Assembly (NCBI GenBank): GCA_012932865.1
Contig: SAXG01000007.1
Coordinates: forward strand, 1,286,841 to 1,350,840
DNA: 64,000 bases
Reading direction: 5' to 3'
From: Amylostereum areolatum
Taxonomy: Eukaryota > Basidiomycota > Agaricomycetes > Russulales > Stereaceae
Position numbers and translations under genes: made by a program. How positions within the stretch are numbered: position 1 is the stretch's first letter; every line of letters starts with the position of its first letter. Shown one piece after another: positions 1-10,743 of the stretch. The notes below the pieces were generated by a model that was not told the DNA's origin, did no database searches, and was given only the letters and a program-made list of their open reading frames with translations.

Positions 1-2782
1 TTCTTCATCAAGAAAAAAGACGGCTCGCTACGTCCTGTGCAGGACTATCGAAAGCTCAATGAGATGACAATAAAGAACCGTTACCCGCTCCCCTCATCCA
101 AGAGTTGGTTGACAAACTTAAAGGAGCACGGCACTTTACCAAGCTCGATGTCCGATGGGGGTACAACAATGTTCGGATTAAAGAAGGGGACGAGTGGAAA
201 GCTGCATTCCGCACGAACAAAGGTCTCTACGAGCCTACGGTCATGTTCTTTGGACTCACAAACTCCCCGTCTACGTTCCAAGCCATGATGAATGACCTGT
301 TCAAAGACTTGATCCACCAAGGAGTCGTGGTCGTCTATTTGGACGACATCCTCATCTTCACATACGCTAGAAGAACATCGTCGAATAGTCAAGGAGGTCC
401 TTCGGATCCTGCGAGAAAACAACTCTATCTGAAGCCAGAAAAGTGCGAGTTTGAGAAGGCAGACGAATACCTGGGCATGATTGTCGGCGGAGGAAGGGTT
501 CGCATGGATCCAGCAAAGGTCGCGGCAATCACCAATTGGCCAGCCCCCAAAACGAAGAAACAACTTCAATCATTTTTGGGCTTTTGCAACTTCTACCGTC
601 GCTTTATCAAGGACTTCAGCGGCATTGCTCACCCAATGACTAAACTCACTGGGAAGACGGAATGGGTCTGGGACACCCCCACAGCAGGAGGCTTTTGAGG
701 AACTCAAGCAACGTATAACATCGCAGCCAGTTCTAGCAATCCCTACAGACGGTGGGCAGTTCCGTGTCGAGGCGGACTCCTCTGACTATGCCACGGGCGC
801 GGTACTTTCGCAACAACAGGACAATGGCAAATGGCACCCGGTCGCCTTCCTCTCAAAGTCCCTCAGCGAAGCTGAGAGGAACTATGAGATTTATGACAGA
901 GAATTACTGGCTATCATGACGGCGCTAGAGGAATGGAGACAATACCTCATGGGGCACGAGCAGGAGTTGAAATCTGGTGCGGATCATCGCAATCTCACGT
1001 ACTTCCGTAAGGCGCAGAAGCGAAATCGAGACAGCACGATGGTTAACGGAGCTACAAGAGTATCATTGTACGCTACTGCCACAAGCCTGGCAAAACAATG
1101 GGTAACCCGATGCTATTTCCCGACTATGCTGGGCCCTTGAGAAGGGGTAGAAAGACATGAAAACATTGCCTCCTGAACCAGAACTCTTTCGCGCCCTCGA
1201 ACCATGCAGGAATATAACCATGGACCTGACAATGTCTTCATTGAGCGGATTCAGGAGGCTACCTTACTCCGAGACCATGCAGTAGAACGCGCCTTAGCAC
1301 TCAAAGTGAAGGGATGGGCTGGAACACGCAGATGGAACGATCACCTGGCAACACAGACTCTATGTCCCAAGAGACAAAGGACTCCGTGCAGACATCATCC
1401 AAGCTCATCATGACGGCCCGCTTGTCGGTCATCCAGGACCGATACAAGACCCATGAGCTCATCACGCGCAACTACTGGTGGCCTGCCATTAGAGACGTTG
1501 TCCGGAAATATGTTGAGGATGTGAGACCTGCCAACGTACCAAGATTAGACATGATCGCATTGCCGCTCCACTCCACCCACATGACCCGCCACAAGCGCCT
1601 TGGGAGCATGTATCCATCGACTTTGTCATGCCGCTCCCAGTCTCGGATGGAAAAGACGCCATCTGCAATGTGAACTGCATGGGTACCAAGCAGGTTGTAT
1701 TCTGGGCCACGACCAAAGACCTAACGGAGGACGAACTCGCCTTCGAGTACCTACACGAGGTGGTCCCCCATCATGGAATTCCTAGAAAGATCGTCAGCGA
1801 CCGTGGCAGCGTGTTTGTCTCCAAATTCACCACGGCATTGTTCCAACTGTTAGGCATTTGAGGGAACCCGTCCACGGCGTATCACCCTCAGACGGAACGG
1901 ACAGACCGAACGCTCCAACATGACCATGGAAAACTACCTTCGCATCTTCGTCAATCAACGACAGGACAATTGGACACGTTACCTCCCACTTGCCATGACT
2001 GCACTCAACAACATGATCCATAGTTCGATTGGGATGTCTCCCCAACTTCACCAACTATGGTCGGGAACTCTACCTGGGGACAAACCCTCGACGTGAGACA
2101 GACAACCCATCGGCGAACGAGTTTGCACAACGCATGCGAGACATCTATGAGGAAGCCCGCTCTGCGCTAAAGGCAGCACAGGACGATCAAAAGCGCTTTT
2201 ACGATCGCAAGAAGGACGAACCAATAGATTACAAAATTGGCGACTTCGTCTGGCTGGAAGCCAAGACCAGAGATGGCCAAACCGTAATCAAAACAGCATG
2301 TCCTATGCAAAAGCTAGATGACAAGCGCTTTGGTCCTTTCGAAATCCTGGGGAAAGTCGGAGCATCGGCTTACAAGCTTCGCCTCCCTACATCCTGGTCA
2401 ACGAAAACATCCGGTCTTCAACGAGTCCCTCCTATCTCCACACAACGGTCCCGCCTTTGACAATCAGAAAGCACCTACACCTCCACCGCCAGAGTTAGTC
2501 CAAGGAGAGGAAGTCTATGAGGTCGAAAAGATTATAGACTCCAAGAAGGTTGGTCGCGGCTTCAAGTACCTCGTCAAATGGAAAGGCTACCCAGACAATG
2601 ACAATACGTGGGAGCCTCTCACCAATCTCCAGAATGCCAAGAAACGCATTGACGACTTCCACCGTGAACATCCGGGTGCCCCGAAACCTGCACACCTTAA
2701 TCGTTGGAAACTCCTGTCGGAGGAAGAAACTGGATCTGATTACGACGAGGACGTCGAATCTAAGGAAGGGGTGATGTCATGA
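1..2782 (+). pseudogene. Gypsy-0: 3' part of a chromodomain Ty3/Gypsy pol
   Basis: This is the downstream part of a retrotransposon polyprotein that copies element RNA into DNA and integrates it. Reading along the plus strand there is reverse transcriptase ([17 protein letters not shown], then YLDD near 333-344), RNase H (about 715-1130), integrase (about 1300-2060) and a C-terminal chromodomain (about 2510-2690; YEVEKIID, YLVKWKGYP, NTWEP). The coding sequence is spread over several frames, so it is broken by frameshifts (for example near 400, 680 and 1340) and stops. The 5' LTR, gag and protease lie outside the window. Family assignment is secure from motif order; the element is dead. Confidence 0.93.
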
Positions 2783-3233
2783 ACGGTCTATAATTTTCTT
2801 TTTACTTTACATCGGTTACACGCTTTAGGATTTATCGACTTATCACCGGTCCGGCTCCACCTTGGCCCGGACCCCGGCTCATCTATATCCCGCCCGGACC
2901 CACGTGACTCATCTCGGTCCGGGTCTGACTCCTTTCTCTTGACTCATGCTGTACGATACTGACTCATGCTGTGCTCTTTTACATACGACTGCTTACTTAT
3001 ACTTGGTCTGCTTACTGATCGCCGTGTATTGGTTGCTTACCTAAGTCTCTCTCCTCTTGTGTATATAAGGCTCGCTCTCGCTGTACATATTCCTTATCTC
3101 GAGCTAGTCAATTCTACCGACTTTGCTTGCTTTCCCTTGTCTGTCGCCGTGTCTGATCGGCTCCCCTCTGTCGTCCTCATCTTCTAGTCAGCTGTGTCGT
3201 AACTTGGTGCTGTCGCACTAGTCGTTGCTGACA
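2775..3233 (+). repeat. 3' LTR of Gypsy-0
   Basis: The pol frame ends at a purine-rich tract (about 2761-2774, AAGGAAGGGGTGA), directly followed by TGTCATGA, the expected start of a 3' LTR. A TATATAAGG promoter box is at 3062-3070. The most likely end is GCTGACA at 3233, giving TGTCA/TGACA inverted ends and about 459 bp. The 5' LTR is outside the window, so the right boundary and target duplication cannot be confirmed. Confidence 0.6.
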
Positions 3234-3788
3234 CTCGCCCACTGCTCGCTCCACTGCAATGCAGCAGCACAACCCCTCGCCACCGTTCACATCTCGGCAC
3301 GTCAATATCATTCAGTCGATATTGAATAAGTCGAAAACATTGAGTAAAGTATGCTCACCCGAGAAGGCCGGAATACCACCTCTCTCGACCTGATCCTCCT
3401 CTATAAGAGCGAGAGCACAGTTCCACCTTGCTGGATATATGCATGTACTAATCATTTGTATGCCAGAACATGATTATGTGCTTACCTTATTTTACACGGC
3501 ATCGCAACCGGTCCATATCACAAAAATTGCCATTTGGGAGGTAAATTTTGGCAGAGAGTATGAGAGATCCTCTATCGCCGAAATCCCTGTGGTGTTAAAA
3601 ATCTGGAATTTATTTAGCACAAAGCCATGCAGGCATCCTCCACGATCACGGAAACAGTTTGCTTATCGGGGGAGGGACGAAGACTAGAGACCGGACTTGA
3701 GTATGGATGTAGGAGCTGCCGGCCATATGCCGGACAAGGTTGCGAGCATGTTTGAAATTGGGTTTGTTGCTTCATCAACCCAACGACC
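3234..3788. other. Spacer without a recognisable gene
   Basis: Between the Gypsy-0 LTR and the KDZ pseudogene no convincing coding sequence, RNA gene or repeat was found; only short shadow frames are present. It may contain the remains of the KDZ element's 5' flank. Confidence 0.5.
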
Positions 3789-6212
3789 ATGCCTCCACGG
3801 GTTACCAAACGGGTTCTCAACGCATCCGGCCCTTCCCAGCCTGAGGTCAAGCGCGTTCGGTACAATGCCAAAGTATACCGTGGCCGCATTGTGAAGGTAC
3901 AAAAGACCCTGAAGAAGCCGAGAGGTGCGCCCAAGCCGGACAGTCACCAAGGTGAATCCTCTACACAGCCCAGCACTGTGACCCCTCTGGACCGTGCACT
4001 ATATGACAATCAAGGTGACCTGGCTCTGTACGATACAGAGCCAGTGTACAGACCCACAAGCACGGTACGTGGGTGTAAATGTCTATGCGTGAAAATCATC
4101 CCTGTGATCCTGCCCATCTAGTCGCAAAACGATTTCATGCGGCAATGGCTCCCGAAGGAGGGGATCTATACTCATGCCCTGTACGACCGGGAGGCTCCCC
4201 CTGCCGGCGCAATATGCAGTCAGTGCCCCCTCAGCACTGACCAGGCTGATTTGTTTCGATGTCTTCTCTGTTTTGCACGACCAGTTTACTGTGGAAACTG
4301 TATGAAAGCGACTCATTCAAAACTCCCATTCCACAGGGTGCAACACTGGACCGGATCATATTGGAAACCATCTTGGCTGCGAGAGGTTGGGGTATCCCTT
4401 TGCCTAGGTCATGGAGGGCAGGCATGTTCAGGTCATATAGGACCAGAAGAAGTCGCGACTGATGCCGGTGAGCCCCGTGGGCAACAAGGGGGTGAACCCG
4501 GCTCGCCATCTGATGGAGCCGAGGTTATTGCCGACGAAAGTATGCCCGATCTTCTGACAGCCGAGATTGAAGATGGTATGTGAGTGACGAACCATCGAAT
4601 ACCACTTATATCCATACAATGGAAAGTACAGGGGACAATATTGAAGATGAATTTATGGTCACAGGGGACGACGCCTGGGACGACATCCCGCTCGAGGAGC
4701 CGGCTTCGGCTCCGGCCGATTCCTTACAGGATTTCGGCCCAGGAAGGTACGGAAAGGATATGTATGGAAACGGCATCCTGACCATTCTCGACACCACTGG
4801 ATACCATCAACTGGGTGTTCGTTGGTAGCACGTGTCCCGATGCCAAGCCACACAATGAGCAGCTGTTTGCACACGGCATGTTTGCGACGAGTGTAAAGCA
4901 GCCACAAACAGCTTGCACGCACAATGTCCTGGATGAGTTCCTGATGGACAACCGAACCTGCACAACCCACACCGTATGAATACATGATGAAGCTCAAGCA
5001 TTTGACGAGCTGTTCTCAAGCTCATCTTCTCCCGGTGAGTGTTCCGTTGCGATTCACAGACTCCAGACCAAATTCTGGGGCAGAATCGGTACCAAGAGTT
5101 TATGAGGATTGGCCGGCTCTGGCGACATTTACAACTGCGCATTCGCAATGGATCCACTCTTCCCGATGTACCCGATCCTGGGCCCGGTGAATATGCCGAC
5201 TTCTGCCCCGCGTGTCCCCAGCCTGGCATAAACTTGCCCGAAAATTGGTTTCTGGATCTTAGAAGGTACGAACAGAGTAAATGGATCACAAACACGATAT
5301 TGATTGCCATGTAGATGGTTATATCAACGGATCATTTTGCTCGATGGTAACTTTAAAGCGGAAGGCATGAAGATGTGACGCCCCTGAGGATGATGTGGTT
5401 CTTTCCGACGGTCTTCAGTATCTTGTTGGATCTGAACGGTTCAAGATACATCTTCGGTCCGGGAAAGAATACGAGGAGGTACGTGCTCGGCCTGTCCTTT
5501 CGGCATGGTCTGACCGGGTAGGCAGAAGCCAACCTGCAACGAGCACAAGGCAGTGGCCAAAGCGAATGCAGAACGGCACCACCTGGTCACAACCGGTGTC
5601 GGCTCTGCAGCATGCCCACATGGATGCTTTTATCCTCATGCGTCGGTCAACTTCCAGAAGGGAGAAAGGTTTGTTTGGTCAGTTTTACAGAGGGGAAGTT
5701 GCTGAACTCCCACAAGGCAAGTCAACATGGACTATGCTTTCATTAACACCGTCAACTACTACACGGAGGGTACCCCGTCTGTCCTCGGCATCTACGATAT
5801 CAACTGCCAGTACTCGGTGAACTTTTTGAAGCGGGTGGACCAGTCTCCAGAACTATCCATCAATGAGAAGATTCTCCTTCGATTTGCCATTGGGCTTTTC
5901 CACGTCCATGGCCACCAGGAGAGCTGTTTATGCCGTTACACACTGAGCTATATTCCTGGTGCCCGGACGACAGCCGGAGAGCTTCTGGAATCTATGTGGG
6001 CCGAACTTAACAAGGTATTCATATCGTGCCACACCATGTCGGTCTCTCATCGTGCCGACGTTATCAACGATCACATGGCATGGCTCAACTGGAACAAATG
6101 GAGCAAAATTGGTATATCTTACGGCAACTTATTCCATACATGCTGACCCGCCTTTCAGTCCCGGTGCTATCGCGACAGCTGGAAAAGGCCCACACACACA
6201 TAAGACAGTCAA
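3789..6212 (+). pseudogene. KDZ-family DDE transposase with CxC2 zinc cluster (KDZ-1), decayed
   Basis: KDZ transposases are large DDE enzymes of basidiomycete cut-and-paste transposons. Exon 1 begins at ATG 3789; a 57-bp GT-AG intron (4065-4121) leads into the CxC2 cluster (about 4200-4400: CSQC, CLLC, CGNC, then PFHRVQHWTG). A second intron is about 4575-4630. Further family blocks follow: DTTGYHQLGVRW, CPACPQPGINLPE, DGNFKAEGMKM (a likely catalytic Asp, near 5335-5375), FQKGER, YDINCQY, HVHGHQESCLCRY and ESMWAELN. Breaks are visible: an apparent one-base insertion after LGVRW near 4828, and an in-frame TGA after DGNFKAEGMKM near 5376. Sequence after about 6212 no longer matches. Terminal repeats were not found. 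Confidence 0.85.
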
Positions 6213-6794
6213 TTAGTGCTGTTGTCAACACATAACCCACGCGTCTGTTAGTCCGTTATCAACACAAACCCCACGGTGGGCCCACGGTACCCCAAGGTAC
6301 ACATGGGCCCATGTGGGGTCCACCTATGATACCACCTCAGATACTTCCCCTTTCCCCCTCCTCCACTGTCCAGGGCTCCTCGGACACTGCAGAAATGTCC
6401 CAGACCCTCAGTGACAGTTCGGACCCTCGGACCCTCGGACCCTCGGACCCTCGGACCCTCGGACCCTCGGACTCTCGGACCTCTTTGGACCCTCTAGCAA
6501 ATGTCGGAGGCTTCGATATCTACCTCCACTCTGTCTACTACCTGATTACCCACCCTTTTGCACACATTCCACATACCATGTCTGATAATATCCCACATTG
6601 TCTCTAGTTCATCCGTCCGATCCATCCGAGGCACTAAGTTAGATGAATTATATTAGAAAGGTACTGATTCCACATGGTCTCCCTTCAATCCGATAATCTC
6701 AGCATGTGTGTCTTCCCATCGACCATACGTGCCAATCCCCCTTCCTCATAAATCCCCATCTCTACCCACTGCTATCTGTGCCCCTTCATACCCC
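6213..6794. other. Spacer with a short tandem repeat
   Basis: Non-coding stretch between the two KDZ pseudogenes. It includes about seven copies of the octamer GGACCCTC (6421-6476, the last ones degenerate) and a palindrome-like GGGCCCA/TGGGCCC cluster near 6270-6320. No gene was recognised. Confidence 0.6.
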
Positions 6795-7393
6795 ATGGGC
6801 AGGAAAACTGTGTATTCGGAGTCAAGAGTCACCCAGAACAAGGCTAAACGGAATTGGTATGGCAAAATCAAATTTCAAGCACGAGCAATGGGAGACCCGG
6901 TCAAGAAGAGAGTACTCAGCCCACTAGCCAAGCAGAGACTAGAACAGGCCCAGGATCAATGGCTGGACGACGGTGATCCCCCTCAGGACGACTTCACACA
7001 CGACGATGACCACAATGACCACCTACCGTTCGTGCCCCCTCCCGTCCTTCAACTTCCAACCAAACGGATGGCTGGCAAGGTGAGTCTGTCGACCTTTTGG
7101 ATCTCACCAAATCACCTCATACCATCCGATGTCCAGTCTCAAAATACCTTCATGAAGGAGTGGAAGGCAAGGATCCCCCAGTACACTTCCGTTATGCATG
7201 GCCGGGAGGGTCCGACGTCTGTCAAGTGCATTGATTGTGGGGTTGAGGATGGGAATTGGCGGTGCAAGCAGTGCTTCGGCTCTCCGAATGTTTGCGCAGA
7301 GTGCCTCCGCAAGGGCCACCTCCGTCATCCTTTCCATCGTGTCCAACGGTGGACTGGAGGGCACTTCACTGATGCCTGGTTACATGACGTGGG
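6795..7393 (+). pseudogene. KDZ transposase N-terminus (KDZ-2), truncated by an LTR
   Basis: ATG at 6795 opens a basic N-terminal region. A 57-bp GT-AG intron (7080-7136) falls at the same protein position as intron 1 of KDZ-1 (SQNTFMKEW here, SQNDFMRQW there). The second exon encodes the CxC2 cluster (CIDC, CKQC, CAEC, then PFHRVQRWTG) and ends at WLHDVG, exactly where the LTR starting at 7394 begins. Compared with KDZ-1, everything after the CxC2 domain is missing, including the catalytic DDE core. The sequence to the right of the LTR does not resume the gene, so the insertion came with loss of the 3' part. Confidence 0.85.
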
Positions 7394-7904
7394 TGTTAAG
7401 GACGGTCCTTATCACGTGACAAGCGGCTCAGGCTACAGTACTCTTACGCGTGAGAGGTGGGATCAGGTGATCCAGACGTCTCGGTTTATACGAAGGTGAA
7501 GGTCGATAGACGAAGCAGTAAGTCTTCGCGGAAGACTTAGGCGAGTCTATCGACTTAGTATGCTTAGGATTCTCTTTAGTGTTTAAGAGGAGGTTCTTAT
7601 TCAGAACAGTCCTGTATTTACAAAGAGAACGAGCTGGGGAATGGCTCGTTCGATGAGCCTCCTTTTATAAGAAAGGAGGTCGAGTAAATATATGTACATT
7701 GAGCGACGGTCGCATCAAGTATCTACGGGGATGAGACTGTGGCACCATTGTGGCTGTGCCGTTGAGACGGTGACGATCTGTGGCACTGTCGTCGTCGTGT
7801 TGTTGAGACGGTTACGAACTGGGGCATAGTCGTAATCCGTCGTTTAGCGACGTCCTTCCTAATAAGGCAATGGGAAAATGAAGTACCTTGGACAAGTTGT
7901 AACA
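7394..7904 (-). repeat. LTR of family X (probable 3' LTR of a minus-strand element)
   Basis: A 511-bp segment with TGTTA...TAACA ends, homologous along its length to the solo LTR at 34576-35084, which lies in the opposite orientation. On the minus strand it contains a TATAAAAGGAGG promoter box near 7665 and is preceded by a polypurine tract (AGAGAGGGGGATAG, 7905-7920), which marks it as a 3' LTR. The 5 bp on its left (GTGGG) are not repeated on its right, in line with its being one end of a larger element rather than a solo LTR. Confidence 0.8.
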
Positions 7905-10325
7905 CTATCCCCCTCTCTAGAATCTACGTCTCGTAGATTCCTGAATCGAAGCGGTTCTAGAGGGATGTCTTGAACATGCTGTCGATCGCTCGCTCTTCGC
8001 CATTGGAGGAAGGAATATTGTTGATGCGAGGAAGGTGAGGATCGTAAGTCCTACGATGATGCTGATGACGGCGATGAGCCAGCGTGGAGTGGGCGTATTG
8101 AAAATCGCGAGATCGGGTGATTGTGCTGATTGCATCATGCTTCTGGGTTGTCGTTTTCTGATGTTCACTCTTTATATCCTTGCCCGGACCTCAACGATAG
8201 AATTCTATTCTATCGCTTTAGTAACGCCTCTACTACTTTCAAGTCCTCTTCGTCCATCGTGGGAGACCCTAGCCGATGCCCTATCCTCGCCGTCGTCGCG
8301 TGGTCCGGCTTCTGAACCGGGGGCCGTGCTTCCGGAATACCCCTCTGATGCCGCATTTCCCTTTCGACTCCCGCATGGCTTCTTCGTCTAGATTTCTCGG
8401 CCTCTTCATGGCGCGAGCGACGTCCGGACGGTTTAGGAGTTCCGTGACTCTCTTGAGATGACGAAGGAGTTCTTCGTCTTGTGGGTCGGGCGTGGGAGTG
8501 CGCGAGAGGACGGGCGAGGGAGGAGGAGTGGTAGGGGGGAGTGTGGTCGGTGGTGGAGAGGTTGCGCGATGAGGAGGTGAGGGTGGAAAGACATTTGGTT
8601 GGTGTGGGTGGTGCGAGTGGGTTTGTTTAGACAATGTCTGAGGGTGTTGTGGTCTTTGTAGCTTTCCCTTTTATCCTTACGATGCGGAGGGGCAATGATG
8701 TAATCATTGCCAGCAATCGTAAGCGATGATTCGTACATAATCAAAACTGAGTCGTAAGTGAACGGCGTGGCCAGCGCGTCGCATAGAGAATGTCAAATGT
8801 TTCGCCTTCCTCTTAGCGATAGGAATCGGTACAGTAGAGAAGTCCGAGGAAAATATGCGTGCGAATGAGGGCGCAGTCCGTGATCAGTCCGAGAAGTATC
8901 GTAGCGATGAATGTAAACGTGATAGTGATGACGATGAGAAAAGAGAAAGTCCGAGTGTATGATGATGGGTAAAAGTTCGTCCGCGTGCTTACCAAGGCTC
9001 CGGCCAGTGATCCTTCGATTCCTCCGCTTCCTGTAAGTCCCAATCCTCTTCCTTCCAGAAGAGATCGTCGACGCGCCAAGAGTGGTTGAAGCGCGAAGGA
9101 GGTTCCCGCTGAGTGCGGAGCATGGCGTCCTCCCAGTACAACCACTGTTCAGTGGCGTGTTGGGCGGCTTTGTGCGTTAGACTTTCACGTCGTGTGAGGA
9201 ATCCCAGAAGCTGCCTGTGGGCGCGGGCGGTAGCGTCGGTACGTCGGAGGTGGGGGTGGGATATCAGTGTTCCTGGACCGTAGCTGGTATCCAGACGGCT
9301 CGGGCGAGGGCGAGGAAGAGGAGTCTGTGGTCTGAGGGGATAGCAAGACGTGATCGGGGGAAGTGAGGGGGAGCGTTCTTGCGACGAGGACAGTCTCGGC
9401 GGAGATGGCCTTGCTCGCCGCATTTCCAGCAGCTGTTTCCGCGGCTTCGCGGGAATCGCGTCTCACTTCTCTTGCGTCCATGTGGTCGGCTTGTTGTTCC
9501 ATCGTCCGAGGGATTCTCGGCTACTTCCTTCGTCTCGTCGTCATCGGACTGTCCGGTTCGTCCGCCGAGCTGTCCGATTTGTCCGTTGACTCGCTGCTTC
9601 TGTCTCCAGCGAGCGCGGGTTTCCCTCATTTCCTCTATTATCTCCTGGATCTTGTCGCAATTCTTCATCGCTCGACTTATTGGAGAATCCGACGTTTCTG
9701 ATTCGCTTGAGTGGTCTTCCGTCGGGGTCGACAGATTCATGTTTACGTCGCTGTGAGGTGACTCGGGGATTCTGGGCGACGGAATCTCGATCGTGGTCGG
9801 AGTGCGAATGTAGGAACGAGGGATAAGCAGGGGGGACCTCCGTGCCATGGCATGGGAGTGTCGCTAGCAGATACCGGGAATGGAGTTGGCGGTCTAGGCA
9901 CTGTGGGCAGCCGAGAAGATGTCCCAGGTATTGGTCGCGGATCGCCGGTCTGTTGTCTGGGCTCTGGGGGAGCCATGGGCTGTCCGGATCGCTCTCCAGG
10001 TAATCCGTTTCTAGCGACGGGAGGCTGGACGGGGTTAATCTGGGTGATGCCGGGGATGGGTAAGGATCCTGGTGGCGTGTGAGCGGTGACGGGTCGTGGA
10101 GGGGCGTTAGGAAGGAACGGGGGTCTGGTGAGGGCGGATGCGATGGGATCGGGTCGAACAGTATAGCCCGGGGAGATGTGATGTCCATGGAAGATGAGGT
10201 CGATGTCGGGGCCTTCGCGTGACGACATATGGGGAACTCCGGTAGTTTCCATTCGTCTCCGGAGGATTTCTCCTTCGTAAGCGGCGCGGAAGGTATGTCT
10301 TTCCCAGTTGAGCCAGTTGACTCGG
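7905..10325 (-). pseudogene. Gag-like remnant of the family-X element
   Basis: Between the family-X 3' LTR and the Gypsy-1 LTR, the minus strand carries overlapping open stretches in different frames that read like one decayed gag: a proline-rich N-terminal part (about 9743-10325, cut at its 5' end by the Gypsy LTR), a charged helical segment (KIQEIIEEMRETRARW), and a CCHC zinc knuckle CWKCGEQGHLRRDC near 9400. No protease, reverse transcriptase or integrase motif was found, so the element is either non-autonomous or has lost pol. Frame changes near 9500 and 9200 break the reading frame. 7920-8990 holds low-complexity proline/serine-rich frames without a recognisable domain. Confidence 0.55.
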
Positions 10326-10743
10326 TGTCAGAAACGCAGTTTATGAGACCGATGAACCGCCTAAGTCGCGACGATGGGAGGAGCGAGAAGAAAATAGATT
10401 CGAGAGTGCCGGGGTCTAGGGTAGTGCAACGTGCGCTACAGTACCGTATGACGAGATGGACAGTCTAGGGAAAAGGGAAGAGAAACACTGTCCTTATATA
10501 CAAGTGGGAACGATGGTGCGATGCGATGCGATAGTGGTGCGAGCGGGGGAACAATAGGAAAGGAGTCATGGGGCGGAGGACGAAGGTCCGGAGCAGTGAT
10601 GTCATAGATAAGGATGCGGAACCCGCTCGGAAGTCCGGGCAATGACGTCATTGAAGCATGTGATGCAAGGGAAAGTCATGTGCCGTGACACGTCGCGTGT
10701 ACGAGGTCTGCAAACGAAGAGAGAAATGGAGCGATCCGTGACA
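10326..10743 (-). repeat. LTR A (3' LTR of Gypsy-1)
   Basis: 418 bp with TGTCA...TGACA ends. On the minus strand it follows the polypurine tract AAAGGGGGGG (10745-10757) at the end of pol. It contains TATATAAGG and the bases TAGACTGTCCA discussed under self-priming. It differs from LTRs B and C by a few substitutions and single-base indels. Confidence 0.93.
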
